Positions 1 through 8,401 of a stretch of DNA of 64,000 bases are shown piece by piece. Under the pieces are notes generated by a model that had not been told where the DNA came from, did no database searches, and saw nothing but the letters and a program-made list of their open reading frames with translations. This DNA is from an uncultured Pelagibacteraceae bacterium (GTDB taxonomy: Bacteria; Pseudomonadota; Alphaproteobacteria; Pelagibacterales; Pelagibacteraceae): contig CACBIY010000003.1 in NCBI GenBank assembly GCA_902539445.1, forward strand, positions 62,001-126,000, read 5' to 3'. Made by a program: the position numbers and the translations under genes. Position 1 is the stretch's first letter. Each line of letters opens with the position of its first letter.

Positions 1-770
1 GGAAAAGTAAATTTTGACAAATATTCTTCAATTTCTTTATCAGCACCTTCTTGGGCTATTTGAGCAGCTGCATGAAGTTTTTTTGTTTCTAAAGAGCTGT
101 AATCGCTTAATAGTAGTTCTTTTTTATTTTTTTTATAGAGCTTTGAGAAAGGTTTATTTTCTTCAGGAATAACATCTTTTACTGTTATGTCATATTCTGA
201 TTTTAAATAATCGCAAAGAGCTATATATCTAGTTCTATTATTTTTTTGAACTTTCTCAAAAACATCATTTGCGAAATCTTCTAATTTTGGAAAATAGTTT
301 TTATTGTCTTGTAAAAAATCTGAAATAACTTCACCAGGAAAAGAATTCTTTCTATTATCAACAATTTTACCAGATATTGTCTCAATTTTATTAATCATTT
401 CATGATCCTTTTTTTTTAAAATATCTCCTAGTCTAACGATGGCTCTACCAATTTTTGGATTAGTACCAACTAAATCTTTTACTTCTGGACCTAGAATATC
501 TAAATCTTCAAACAATTTATCATCTAGTATTTCTGATAAAGTATTTTCTAAATTGATATCTGATTTTGAGGTTAATTGAGAAAGTTCAATGTTCAATTTT
601 TCACAAATTTTTAATAGTAAATCTCCATCTATTTTTCTTTTTCCACCCTCAATAAGATTTAGATAACTAGGAGATATATTTAAATCCTCAGCCAATTTAT
701 TAGCTTGAAGCCCTAACTGTCTCCTAAAAGCCTTGATTTTTGGTCCTATTTTTAGGTTTAATTGACTCAT
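1..770 (-). CDS. ScfR/RamB-like XRE-family transcriptional regulator (3' end outside window)
   Basis: The gene is partial: it starts with ATG at 770 and runs off the left edge, so the ORF track lacks it. I translated the first ~256 codons. Residues ~8-65 form an XRE-type helix-turn-helix (ISPSYLNLIEGGKRKI). After a helical linker, the stretch ETKKLHAAAQIAQEGA resembles the start of the IrrE/DUF2083-like ligand domain of the short-chain fatty-acyl regulator (ScfR/RamB) family. Members of that family control acetate, glyoxylate and propionate genes. It is divergent to the isocitrate lyase gene, which fits a regulator of acetate assimilation. The family call is inferred from the N-terminal half only. 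Confidence 0.75.
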   Translation of the reverse strand, partial: MSQLNLKIGPKIKAFRRQLGLQANKLAEDLNISPSYLNLIEGGKRKIDGDLLLKICEKLNIELSQLTSKSDINLENTLSEILDDKLFEDLDILGPEVKDLVGTNPKIGRAIVRLGDILKKKDHEMINKIETISGKIVDNRKNSFPGEVISDFLQDNKNYFPKLEDFANDVFEKVQKNNRTRYIALCDYLKSEYDITVKDVIPEENKPFSKLYKKNKKELLLSDYSSLETKKLHAAAQIAQEGADKEIEEYLSKFTF

Positions 771-781
771 ATTTTCTAATA

Positions 782-882
782 GTAAATTTTGTAAATTTAT
801 TTTTACAAGATTTTTCCCTAATTTACAACAGTTTTATCATTTTTAATAGATTTTGTAAATTTTGTAAATTATAAAATTTACA
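782..882. promoter_or_regulatory. Array of six TTTGTAAA-type repeats between regulator and aceA operon
   Basis: Copies of TTTGTAAA or its reverse complement, some with one change, lie at 788-795, 801-808 (reverse), 821-828 (reverse), 852-859, 861-868 and 875-882 (reverse). The last touches the ATG of the 53-aa ORF. RamB/ScfR-family regulators bind TTTGCAAA-like sites, so this is probably the operator region for autoregulation and control of the glyoxylate-shunt genes. The repeats are seen directly. The binding assignment is inference, and AT-richness raises the chance background. Confidence 0.6.
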
Positions 883-1043
883 TGGACGAAAAATTAAAAA
901 ATAACGAAAATGAGGCTCAAATCATAAGACATGAAGACCTTGCTAGACATAATAGCAGGGGTATCTACATGAGAGATGATCATTGTGATTGGGGTTCAAG
1001 TGGAATGAAAGATCTAGTTGAGACACTTAACGACTCAAACTAA
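882..1043 (+). CDS. Small hypothetical protein (53 aa) leading the aceA operon
   Basis: An ORF of 54 codons including the TAA stop, shorter than the ORF-track limit. It begins with ATG just after the TTTGTAAA array and ends 54 bp before aceA, in the same direction. The product is charged and soluble, with no signal peptide or membrane segment. It contains a short His/Asp/Cys/Trp patch (MRDDHCDWGSSG). I do not recognise the family. Its position suggests co-transcription with aceA under the divergent regulator. It could be a real small protein or a leader ORF. Confidence 0.55.
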   Translation: MDEKLKNNENEAQIIRHEDLARHNSRGIYMRDDHCDWGSSGMKDLVETLNDSN

Positions 1044-1097
1044 TTTTCAAACTCTTAACATTCATTTTCAATTACTTGAACATTACAGGGGCCAATA

Positions 1098-2372
1098 ATG
1101 AGTGCAGAAAAGATTTCTTATGATTTAAAAAGATTTGCAGGAATTAAAAGAGACTATACTCCCGAAGAAGTTGAAAGACTAAGAGGCTCAATTAAAATCG
1201 AATATTCAATTTGTAAACAACAATCAACAAAGCTTTGGAAATTATTAAACACAGAAAATTATGTTAACACTTTAGGATCCTTGTCAGGTAATCATGCAGT
1301 TCAGCATGCAAAAGCTGGTTTGAAGGCAATTTATTTAAGTGGTTGGCAAGTAGCAGCTGATGCTAATAGTGCTGGAGAAATGTATCCTGACCAATCTTTG
1401 TATCCTTATGATAGTGCTCCTAAATTAGTAGAATCAATGAATAACGCATTAATTAGAGCTGATCAGATTCAACATATGGAATTAAAAGATGGTGATATGA
1501 AAAAAGAAAAGAGAATTGATTATATGCTACCGATCATTGCTGATGGAGAAGCCGGTTTTGGTGGACCTTTGAATGTATTTGAACTTGCAAAAAAATTTAT
1601 TAAAGCAGGTGCTGCTGGTGTTCATTTTGAAGATCAATTAGCAAGTGAAAAAAAATGTGGTCATATGGGAGGAAAAGTTTTGGTTCCAACTGGTACCATG
1701 ATAAAAAATTTAAAAGCTGCTAGATTGGCAGCCGATATCGCAGATGTGCCTTTAATTATTCTAGCTAGAACAGACGCAAACGCTGCAAAATTAATTACAA
1801 ATGATTATGATGAAAATGACAAACCTTTTTTAACAGGTGAAAGGTCTCCAGAAGGTTTTTATTATGTAAAAGCTGGCATTGAACAAGCAATATCAAGAGG
1901 TCTTGCTTATGCACCCTACTCAGATTTAATTTGGTGTGAAACTGCTACACCGAATCTTGAAGAAGCAAAAAAATTTGCTGATGCAATTCATGAAAAATTT
2001 CCAGGAAAACTTTTAGCATATAATTGTTCTCCATCATTTAACTGGAAAAAACATTTATCAGATGATGAGATAGCATCATTTCAACAAAAAATTAGTCAAA
2101 TGGGTTATAAATTTCAATTCATTACTTTAGCAGGATTTCATACACAAAATATTGCAATTTTTGAGTTAGCTGAAAAATATAAAAAAGAAGGTATGACAGC
2201 ATACTCAAGAATTCAACAACAAGAATTTGCTCGTGAAAAAGATGGATATACTAGTGTTAAACATCAACGTGAAGTTGGTACATCTTATTTTGATGCTGTT
2301 TCCAATACAATAAGTAGTGGAAAAAGTTCTACCACGGCAATGGCAGGTTCAACAGAGTCTGAACAATTCTAA
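1098..2372 (+). CDS. aceA: Isocitrate lyase
   Basis: A 424-aa protein with the isocitrate lyase signature KKCGHMGGK, including the catalytic Cys, at about residues 188-196. Upstream is the metal-binding region ADGEAGFGG, and the C-terminus (GSTESEQF) is typical. It cleaves isocitrate to glyoxylate and succinate in the glyoxylate shunt. The length matches bacterial AceA. The ATG at 1098 follows CAGGGGCCAATA, a plausible ribosome-binding site. No malate synthase gene lies in the window. The adjacent ScfR-like regulator and operator-like repeats suggest control by acyl-CoA or acetate supply. Confidence 0.97.
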   Translation: MSAEKISYDLKRFAGIKRDYTPEEVERLRGSIKIEYSICKQQSTKLWKLLNTENYVNTLGSLSGNHAVQHAKAGLKAIYLSGWQVAADANSAGEMYPDQSLYPYDSAPKLVESMNNALIRADQIQHMELKDGDMKKEKRIDYMLPIIADGEAGFGGPLNVFELAKKFIKAGAAGVHFEDQLASEKKCGHMGGKVLVPTGTMIKNLKAARLAADIADVPLIILARTDANAAKLITNDYDENDKPFLTGERSPEGFYYVKAGIEQAISRGLAYAPYSDLIWCETATPNLEEAKKFADAIHEKFPGKLLAYNCSPSFNWKKHLSDDEIASFQQKISQMGYKFQFITLAGFHTQNIAIFELAEKYKKEGMTAYSRIQQQEFAREKDGYTSVKHQREVGTSYFDAVSNTISSGKSSTTAMAGSTESEQF

Positions 2373-2401
2373 TAAAACTATCCTTCTTAATTAGAGTTAT
2401 T

Positions 2402-2425
2402 AACTGGCCCAGAAATGGGTCAGTT
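2402..2425. terminator. Stem-loop between convergent aceA and ABC-2 permease genes
   Basis: AACTGGCCC and GGGTCAGTT pair with one G-T mismatch around a 6-nt loop, immediately after aceA and overlapping the stop of the convergent permease. The flanking U-tracts are weak on both strands, so it may act as a poor bidirectional terminator or only as a 3'-end stabiliser. Confidence 0.5.
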
Positions 2426-3191
2426 AAGATTTGATTTTGTAACCTTTTTTAAGAAGAACTGTAACTACTGTTATACAAATGGATAGAAATAAAAACATTG
2501 TTCCAATACTTATCCATATATTGAAATCAGAAACTCCATAAAAAGAAAATCTTAAACCATTTATTAAGTAAACAACTGGATTAAAATAAGTCACAGTTTG
2601 CCAAAATGACGGTAGCATATCTAATGAATACAAACTCCCACCTAAAAATACCATCGGTGTCACAAACAAAGTTGGAATTATAGACATTTGCTCAAAATCT
2701 GAACTAATTAAACCTATTAAAAAACCAAATAAAGCAAAAGTAAATGCCACTAAAATTAATAAAAATATCATAAGCAATGGATATTTGACTTGAACATCAA
2801 CGAAAAATAATGACGTGATAAATATAATTATACTTACTATTAATGTTTTTGTTGCGCCCGCTCCTACAAAAGCTAGTACAACTTCTAATGTTGAAATTGG
2901 AGCAGCTAAAATTTCATAAATTGTTCCATTAAATTTTGGAAAGAAAATTCCGAAAGAAGTATTACTAATTGACTGGGTTAATAATGTTAACATCAAAAGA
3001 CCAGGCACGATGTAAGATCCGTAGCTTATTCCATCAATTTTTTCCACATACCCTCCAATTACTGAGCCAAAAACTATAAAATATAGCGAAGTCGTTAATA
3101 CTGGAGATAATACAGATTGAGTTAAAGTTCTTCTAAAACGATCCATTTCATGAAGATAAATTGCTCTCAACGCATAAAGATTAATTTTCAT
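2424..3191 (-). CDS. ABC-2 type exporter permease
   Basis: A 255-aa inner-membrane protein with about six hydrophobic segments, matching the ABC-2 permease fold. The pattern near residue 200 ([16 protein letters not shown]) is characteristic of the YadH/DrrB-type group. Its start overlaps the end of the upstream ATPase gene by 11 bp, so the two are translationally coupled and form one exporter. The substrate cannot be told from the sequence. YadGH-like transporters are widespread and mostly uncharacterised. Confidence 0.85.
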   Translation of the reverse strand: MKINLYALRAIYLHEMDRFRRTLTQSVLSPVLTTSLYFIVFGSVIGGYVEKIDGISYGSYIVPGLLMLTLLTQSISNTSFGIFFPKFNGTIYEILAAPISTLEVVLAFVGAGATKTLIVSIIIFITSLFFVDVQVKYPLLMIFLLILVAFTFALFGFLIGLISSDFEQMSIIPTLFVTPMVFLGGSLYSLDMLPSFWQTVTYFNPVVYLINGLRFSFYGVSDFNIWISIGTMFLFLSICITVVTVLLKKGYKIKS

Positions 3192-4116
3192 TTTTTTCCC
3201 TTACTAAATTTACAAAAATTTTTTCTAAAGTACTTTGTTCAGTTTTTAAATCTTTTAATTTTAGGCCTGCATCTTTTAAATCTTGTAGTAAATTTGTAAT
3301 TCCTGTCTGTTTCGCCTGAACATTATAAGTATAATTTAAACTCATCAAGTCTGGTGTAAAAGATAAGTTATATTTTTGGAGTGTTGTTGGTATTTGATTT
3401 ATTTTTTCTTGTAAATCTATTGTTAGTTTTTTATGACCCATTTTTTTTAATAGTTCTTTAGTCTCATCAACAACCACAATCTCTCCCTGATTTATAACTC
3501 CAACTCGATCAGCTATAGCTTCTGCTTCTTCTATATAATGGGTAGTTAAAATAATTGTAACACCAGTTTTTCTCAAATTTTCAACAACCTGCCACATTTC
3601 TTTTCTTAGCTCTACATCAACACCAGCCGTAGGTTCGTCTAAAAATAAAATTGTTGGTTCATGAGATAAGGCTTTTGCTATTAAAACTCTTCTTTTCATT
3701 CCACCAGACAATTGCCGAAGTTTGAGATCTTTTTTATCCCATAAACTTAATTGTTTTAAAACTTTCTCGATATGATTTGGATCTGCTTTTTTTCCATAAA
3801 GACCTCTCGAGTAAGAAACATTATTAAAAACTGTCTCAAATTGCTCTAAAGTTAATTCCTGTGGGACTAAACCTATTCTTGAACGAGTTTCTCTGTAATC
3901 TTTTATGATATCATAGTCATCTACACTAACATTCCCTGAGGTCGGATTAACTATTCCACAAATAATACTTATCAAAGTAGTTTTACCTGCTCCATTAGGA
4001 CCAAGCATTGCGAAAATTTCACCTTTTCTAATTTTTAAATTTATATTCTTTAAAGCATTAAAGCCATTGTCATAAACTTTCGATAAATTGTTTATTAAAA
4101 TCTGATTATCTGACAT
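3181..4116 (-). CDS. ABC-2 type exporter ATP-binding protein
   Basis: A 311-aa ATPase with Walker A (GPNGAGKTT, ~residue 39), ABC signature (LSGGMKRR, ~137) and Walker B ([10 protein letters not shown], ~157), followed by the H-loop region [11 protein letters not shown]-terminal extension of ~90 residues is usual for the CcmA/YadG-type subfamily. It energises the overlapping permease. Nothing in the neighbourhood identifies the cargo. Confidence 0.9.
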   Translation of the reverse strand: MSDNQILINNLSKVYDNGFNALKNINLKIRKGEIFAMLGPNGAGKTTLISIICGIVNPTSGNVSVDDYDIIKDYRETRSRIGLVPQELTLEQFETVFNNVSYSRGLYGKKADPNHIEKVLKQLSLWDKKDLKLRQLSGGMKRRVLIAKALSHEPTILFLDEPTAGVDVELRKEMWQVVENLRKTGVTIILTTHYIEEAEAIADRVGVINQGEIVVVDETKELLKKMGHKKLTIDLQEKINQIPTTLQKYNLSFTPDLMSLNYTYNVQAKQTGITNLLQDLKDAGLKLKDLKTEQSTLEKIFVNLVREKNEN

Positions 4117-4152
4117 GAGGCATTTATATAGTTATTAATTAATTTAATACAA

Positions 4153-5604
4153 TCAACTTATATGAAGCTTTTTAGCTTTAATAATAAGCAAAGGCAGAAA
4201 GGTCGCTACAATAAAAGATAAAAAAAGCAAAGATTGTGTAACTAAAGATGGAAATAAATCTTTTGGTATGAAAATTCCTACTAATAAACTTTTAGAGAAA
4301 TCGGGTGAAGGGAACAGTAAAAATCCACCTATCAATCCAATCAAAATAGAAATATAAGCTAAATTTTCATTAATTGATTTATCATAAAAACTCAGAAAAA
4401 CAGTTAATACAAAAGCACAACAAAACAGGTCTGCTAATAAAAAAAGATACAAAATATCAAATCCTTTTGATGCAATAATAAAAGAGATAAAAGATAAAAA
4501 TAAAATTATATATTTAGAAAAGTTTAAATAATTAGTTTTTTTACTCAAATTAAATACTGCTTTTCCATCTAAAATTAACAAACTTGAGATTGCATTAATT
4601 AATGTGTCCACAGTTGAAATTGTTAATGCCATCCCCAGTATAACTACAAATAAAGATAAAAAAATTGTTTGCTCTTTAAGAAATAATGAAAAAAATCCTA
4701 GATCTGGTCTAATACTAGGGTCAATTGAGAAAGCTACCATTCCTGAAAAACCCATAAAGAAAACAATAGGAATTATTATTAAAAAAGAAATAATTAAGCT
4801 TTTTTTTAAAGTTTGGTAATTTTTAGCTGCATACACACGTTGCCAATTTCCTTGATGGAACAAATTAGTTGCAGCTACTGCTATAAAAAAAGTTAAGCCT
4901 GCAGTATAATTTGGAATGTAATGACTATTCAGAAGTTGAGGATTTTTTTTTAACACAAAATCAAAAGAAAATTTAGAACCTGTAAACGAGGTAATATAAA
5001 TAAACGAGATAAATAACAAAACTCCTATAACAATCATTTGAATATTATCAGTAAAAATTGAAGCCTTTAATCCACCATATAACGTATAAATTAGAGTAGA
5101 CGAAAGAACTACTAAAGCTGTAATCCAAAATTCAGTGCCAGATATATAATTGATCAAAACTGAAATAGCGGTTACCTCAGCGCACAAAAAAATGAACATA
5201 TAAAATATGGTCATCAACAAAATTAGCTTAAATAAACTTTTACCAAATTTTCTTCTCATAAATTCTATTAAAGAAGATCCTTTGGGGAATTCATTTCTAA
5301 TTTTTTTTCCTAAGTAAATTAAAAAAAATAGTGGAAAAGCTGTACCTAAAGAATAGCCAATAACTGCACCTATCCCTCCCCAAGTCGCAGCAGATGCAGG
5401 TCCAAATAAAATCCAAGCTCCTAATGCTGATGCTGTTAAACTGGTGGTTAATGAAAAGACACCAATATTCCTATTAGCAGTTAAATAATTATTTAATCCT
5501 TTGAATTTTTTAGTGTGATTAATTCCCAAAAAAGCAAATAACAAACTGATTGCAATTATTAAGATTAATGAAGTGGATTGTTCTAAAAAAAAAGAATTAT
5601 TCAT
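4153..5604 (-). CDS. thiV: Sodium:solute symporter under TPP riboswitch control, probable thiamine-precursor (HMP) transporter
   Basis: A 483-aa polytopic protein of the sodium:solute symporter family with about 13 hydrophobic segments. Early motifs are GVFSLTTSLTASALGAWILF and the following glycine-rich helix. The leader carries a TPP riboswitch that runs right up to the start codon. In SAR11, a symporter in this setting has been named thiV and proposed to import the thiamine pyrimidine precursor HMP, for which these cells are auxotrophic. The family and riboswitch are seen; the HMP substrate rests on that precedent. It is a single-gene unit, 36 bp beyond the exporter ATPase start. Confidence 0.85.
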   Translation of the reverse strand: MNNSFFLEQSTSLILIIAISLLFAFLGINHTKKFKGLNNYLTANRNIGVFSLTTSLTASALGAWILFGPASAATWGGIGAVIGYSLGTAFPLFFLIYLGKKIRNEFPKGSSLIEFMRRKFGKSLFKLILLMTIFYMFIFLCAEVTAISVLINYISGTEFWITALVVLSSTLIYTLYGGLKASIFTDNIQMIVIGVLLFISFIYITSFTGSKFSFDFVLKKNPQLLNSHYIPNYTAGLTFFIAVAATNLFHQGNWQRVYAAKNYQTLKKSLIISFLIIIPIVFFMGFSGMVAFSIDPSIRPDLGFFSLFLKEQTIFLSLFVVILGMALTISTVDTLINAISSLLILDGKAVFNLSKKTNYLNFSKYIILFLSFISFIIASKGFDILYLFLLADLFCCAFVLTVFLSFYDKSINENLAYISILIGLIGGFLLFPSPDFSKSLLVGIFIPKDLFPSLVTQSLLFLSFIVATFLPLLIIKAKKLHIS

Positions 5605-5677
5605 TTATTTCCCTTTCTGAATTACCGGACAGGTTCTTAGGGTTTAATCTCAGTCTAAAAAGACACCCCTTTAAATA
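5605..5677 (-). promoter_or_regulatory. TPP (THI-element) riboswitch
   Basis: Reading the minus strand, the core elements come in order: GGGGTGTC, then GACTGAGA, then AAACCCT, GAACCTG and GGTAATTCAG, ending in AAAGGGA. These match the conserved TPP aptamer blocks. A short P1 stem can form between TATTT and AAATA, and its 3' strand lies directly before the ATG at 5604. The terminal GGGA could double as the Shine-Dalgarno. No terminator hairpin separates it from the gene, so translational control is the likely mode. Confidence 0.93.
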
Positions 5678-5731
5678 TAATACTTTAATATTATTAAAAA
5701 AAAAGAAGAATAATGTTTAGAAATTTAATTT

Positions 5732-5911
5732 CTATTTTCTAAAACAATTATTCACTAAAATTGCCATTAAAATCCACATCACAAATACCTCGCCATTTGT
5801 AAATGAATAATCAGCTCCAGCAAATCCCGCTATAAAATTTATTGCATAAATTATTATAGTTGAAATAACTAAACTGGTTACAAGATTTATAAGTCCGCTT
5901 AAGTAGTTCAT
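5732..5911 (-). CDS. Small membrane protein (59 aa), hypothetical
   Basis: A 59-aa ORF below the track threshold, ATG at 5911 and TAG at 5732. Two hydrophobic segments (about residues 7-30 and 41-55) are separated by a short polar loop (GADYSFTNGE), predicting a two-helix inner-membrane protein. I do not recognise the family. It lies upstream of the TPP riboswitch on the same strand, with ~55 bp between its stop and the aptamer, so it may have its own promoter. Confidence 0.55.
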   Translation of the reverse strand: MNYLSGLINLVTSLVISTIIIYAINFIAGFAGADYSFTNGEVFVMWILMAILVNNCFRK

Positions 5912-6003
5912 GATTAATCTTAACTACAATTTAATTGAATGCAAATCAAATTTCTATTTATAGGGGAAGATTTTTTTTGATGCTGGAAGACTACAAAAGA
6001 CCC

Positions 6004-6062
6004 AGGTTGTATTCAAGAAATATATTTTACTAAATTGAAAATTAATATCTTGAATACAACCT
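6004..6062. repeat. 15-bp perfect inverted repeat with 29-nt loop
   Basis: AGGTTGTATTCAAGA at 6004-6018 and its exact reverse complement at 6048-6062 could form a long hairpin in RNA from either strand. The loop is AT-rich. There is no U-tract directly after it, so it is not a standard terminator. It stands in a 355-bp gap (5912-6266) that has no convincing long gene. Confidence 0.7.
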
Positions 6063-6086
6063 ATCTAAAATTTATCTTTTTCATAC

Positions 6087-6128
6087 AAGGAGGTAGTTTT
6101 AATGAATCAAATGCCACCTGACACTTAG
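6087..6128 (+). other. Perfect Shine-Dalgarno plus 8-codon mini-ORF
   Basis: AAGGAGG at 6087-6093 stands 8 nt before ATG 6102, which opens an 8-codon ORF (MNQMPPDT) ending in TAG. The same frame continues with only one more stop (TAA at 6207) to a TAA at 6255. A leader peptide, a decayed small gene or chance are all possible. Such strong SD sequences are uncommon in this window. Confidence 0.35.
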
Positions 6129-6160
6129 CTGGGTAGCTTTATATTTCATAAAAACATAAA

Positions 6161-6188
6161 CGAAAAAAATAAAAGTCCATTAGGACTT
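6161..6188 (-). terminator. Intrinsic terminator of the cytochrome c gene
   Basis: On the minus strand, AAGTCC-TAAT-GGACTT is followed at once by TTATTTTTTT. This is a textbook rho-independent terminator. It ends transcripts that pass the cytochrome c stop at 6267, leaving a ~100-nt structured 3' untranslated region. Confidence 0.8.
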
Positions 6189-6253
6189 AAATGCCAAAAA
6201 GGCGACTAAGGGGAGCTCTTTTGGTTGGAGAACGAAAGAGCGAACCCCTTCGT
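6189..6253 (-). ncRNA. Structured 3'UTR or candidate small RNA
   Basis: Between the cytochrome c stop and its terminator lie two stems. A long one at 6208-6250 pairs AAGGGG with CCCCTT and, inside, GCTCTTT with AAAGAGC. A short GCC/GGC stem lies at 6193-6203. The local GC content is visibly above that of the surroundings. Together with the terminator this makes a compact ~95-nt structured RNA on the minus strand. I cannot match it to a known family. Confidence 0.45.
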
Positions 6254-6266
6254 TTAATCTTAAAAT

Positions 6267-6728
6267 TTAATGTGGTGCTCTAAATTTACTATGACAAGCT
6301 TTGCAATTACTCCACATCATTTGAGTTAAAGTAGCTCTTACATCATCAGCATCCTCAAATAATGATGATAATTTAATCATATCGTCTGATGCTTTTTTCA
6401 TTAAATCATTAAACTCTTTTTTATTTTCCCAAATTAAAGGTAGAGCTTCAGTTTTAAAACCCTCTTTTGAATTATCCGGAAAATATTCTAACAAAGTTTT
6501 ATAATTTTCACTCATTTCTATCATTAAAGATTTAGCCTTATCAAATTCTCCTTTACTAGCCAAAGCTTGTACTCTTTTTGCAGTACTATAATTTTTGCTA
6601 AACAAGGCTTTTCTTCCTTTTATTATTTCCTCAACGGACATTTCAGAATTAGCTGGAAGCGACAATAATACGAAAATTAAAATGCAGAAAAAATATTTAA
6701 ATACATTTATGATATGATTAATTAACAT
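6267..6728 (-). CDS. Periplasmic c-type cytochrome (class II / c556-like)
   Basis: A 153-aa protein with a hydrophobic signal sequence (about residues 10-27) and one haem-binding motif near the C-terminus (CKACH, ~residue 143). C-terminal CXXCH after a mostly helical body is the layout of class II cytochromes (c', c556). It is a periplasmic electron carrier. The start codon abuts that of the divergent cytochrome b561 gene, which suggests a shared redox function. It has its own terminator. Confidence 0.82.
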   Translation of the reverse strand: MLINHIINVFKYFFCILIFVLLSLPANSEMSVEEIIKGRKALFSKNYSTAKRVQALASKGEFDKAKSLMIEMSENYKTLLEYFPDNSKEGFKTEALPLIWENKKEFNDLMKKASDDMIKLSSLFEDADDVRATLTQMMWSNCKACHSKFRAPH

Positions 6729-7256
6729 ATGCGATTAAAAAACACTCTAACAGAATACGGAGCTATTTCAAAAATATTTCATTGGTTAAGTGCCGCAGTA
6801 TTAATAATTCAAATTCCTCTAGGTATGTATCTAGTAGACATGGATTTCAGTGAAAAAAGATTAACCATAGAAAATATTCATGTTGCAGTCGGTATAAGTA
6901 TATTTTATTTAACTATATTAAGACTTATATATAAAACTTTTAATCCTACCCCAAACTTAAATAATAACATTTTTCCTGGGCAAAAAATAATTGCAAGATT
7001 AAATCATGTGTTTTTATATATTTCAATTTTAATAATAACAATCTCGGGTGCTCTAAAAAAATTATATAACGGTGAAGAGCTTAATATGTTTTTTTTCAAT
7101 CTTGAAATTCAAGATAATTTTGAATTAGCAGAAATATTTTATGAAATTCATATCCTGGGCAATTATACACTTATCGCATTAATATCTTTACATATTTTTG
7201 CTGTTTTAATTCATAAAATATTGTTTAAGGAAAATTTGCTTAAAAGAATTTTATAA
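6729..7256 (+). CDS. Cytochrome b561 family protein
   Basis: A 175-aa integral membrane protein with four hydrophobic helices. It has the b561 start pattern (YGAISKIFHWLSA) and later His residues (NHVFLYI, HILGNY, SLHIFAVLIH) suited to two b-haems. It probably passes electrons between quinone and a periplasmic carrier; the adjacent class II cytochrome c is a natural partner. Its ATG begins on the base after the divergent gene's start codon (CATATG). It ends in a 6-bp overlap with the convergent methyltransferase. Confidence 0.82.
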   Translation: MRLKNTLTEYGAISKIFHWLSAAVLIIQIPLGMYLVDMDFSEKRLTIENIHVAVGISIFYLTILRLIYKTFNPTPNLNNNIFPGQKIIARLNHVFLYISILIITISGALKKLYNGEELNMFFFNLEIQDNFELAEIFYEIHILGNYTLIALISLHIFAVLIHKILFKENLLKRIL

Positions 7257-7961
7257 AATAATACAAGTTAACTTATCTTTAAATTTCAGTTGATTTTTAT
7301 AACTTAATTTAATTTCTTCAATCCCTTGGATAAGTTGTTTTTTTGATAATGGTATTAGCGTAGAAATATATCTATTTTTAATCATACCGAGATATTTCTT
7401 TTTGCTTATTCTCACATTAAAAATAAATTTTTTTTGAATTCTTTGAGGATATAAATTTGTAATAATCTTAAATATCTTTTTATCTCTTATAAGAGATTTA
7501 TTAAGTTTTAGTTTCATTAATTTAAAAGTTGGAATTTCATTATTTTCTGTATCTAAAGTAAAAATTATAATTTTACCTTTTGTATTTAATATTTTTCTTA
7601 ATGATTTTAATAATTTTTTTACCTCACTTAATTTTATTAAATGAATAGTTTGTTTAATCAAAATTAAATCGAACTTTTGATTTTTTGTCAAAGAAAGATC
7701 TAAAATATTTGCTTTTTTAAAATTAATTCTTTTATCTCTATCTTTATGATTAACAATATCTATACCTAAAGGTTTATATTTAAGTTTTAACCTTGATTTT
7801 AAAGAACCTAAAATCTTCCCTCTTCCACAACCAATATCTAAAATTTTAAAATTTGAATTAATTTTGGTATTTTTGATTAAAAAATTATTAAATGAATTAA
7901 TATAATTTTGTGAAGATAACCAAGTTTTATTGTCCCAATTTTTAATGACAACTGATGCCAT
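7251..7961 (-). CDS. Class I SAM-dependent methyltransferase, substrate unknown
   Basis: A 236-aa protein with methyltransferase motif I (ILDIGCGRGKILGSL, ~residue 40), an acidic motif II region (LGIDIV) and the motif IV/V area (FDLILIKQTIHLI). This is a Methyltransf_11/25-type fold. The rest is Lys-rich, as is common in this genome. It overlaps the upstream DUF4396 gene by 20 bp, suggesting co-transcription. No substrate can be inferred. Confidence 0.75.
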   Translation of the reverse strand: MASVVIKNWDNKTWLSSQNYINSFNNFLIKNTKINSNFKILDIGCGRGKILGSLKSRLKLKYKPLGIDIVNHKDRDKRINFKKANILDLSLTKNQKFDLILIKQTIHLIKLSEVKKLLKSLRKILNTKGKIIIFTLDTENNEIPTFKLMKLKLNKSLIRDKKIFKIITNLYPQRIQKKFIFNVRISKKKYLGMIKNRYISTLIPLSKKQLIQGIEEIKLSYKNQLKFKDKLTCIIL

Positions 7962-8379
7962 ATTTTTTTAATCTCCAATAATTATATGGCCATGGTGTTA
8001 AAAAACCCACAACAAGCATTAAAGGTACAACCCACCAAGTTAATATTGCTCCACCAGTTAAAAAATAATCGGTTAAATTCATTGTGGTTTCCATGCTTAT
8101 CATTGAAATAAAACTCATCCCCAATGCTGTTTTAAAAGCTTTATTAAATTCCAAATTTTGACGGATTAGAATAATTGTTTCTAAAATTATACTTGTAATC
8201 AACCCATTAATAATTGCTAATATCATAATTGCTAAAACCGGGAATGGTATTTTGGTCAATTGAAAAAATAAAATTGTTCCAAAATCTCCGATCGAACACC
8301 CAAGTAAACACCACGCAGTATTTTTAGCACTCTGTTTCCATGTGTGTGAACAAGACCAATCAAATGTAGTGGATTCCAT
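7942..8379 (-). CDS. DUF4396 family membrane protein
   Basis: A 145-aa protein with about four hydrophobic segments and the hallmarks of DUF4396. These are an N-terminal WKQSAKNTAWCLLGCSIGDF block, the central SMETTMNLTD region, and a C-terminal PYNYWRLKKYG.CH ending. The conserved Cys, His and Met residues suggest metal binding, but the function is unknown. It is divergent to the persulfide-dioxygenase-like gene, with only 22 bp between their starts. Confidence 0.75.
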   Translation of the reverse strand: MESTTFDWSCSHTWKQSAKNTAWCLLGCSIGDFGTILFFQLTKIPFPVLAIMILAIINGLITSIILETIILIRQNLEFNKAFKTALGMSFISMISMETTMNLTDYFLTGGAILTWWVVPLMLVVGFLTPWPYNYWRLKKYGISCH

Positions 8380-8401
8380 TCTTATATGATAATGTTTAGT
8401 T

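Noticed and set aside
6150-6260. SAM-II/SAM-V riboswitch or tRNA-like element
   Set aside because: The similarity is limited to a CTAAGGGG-like end and short stems; no downstream gene on the plus strand fits, and no tRNA T-arm or anticodon arm can be drawn.
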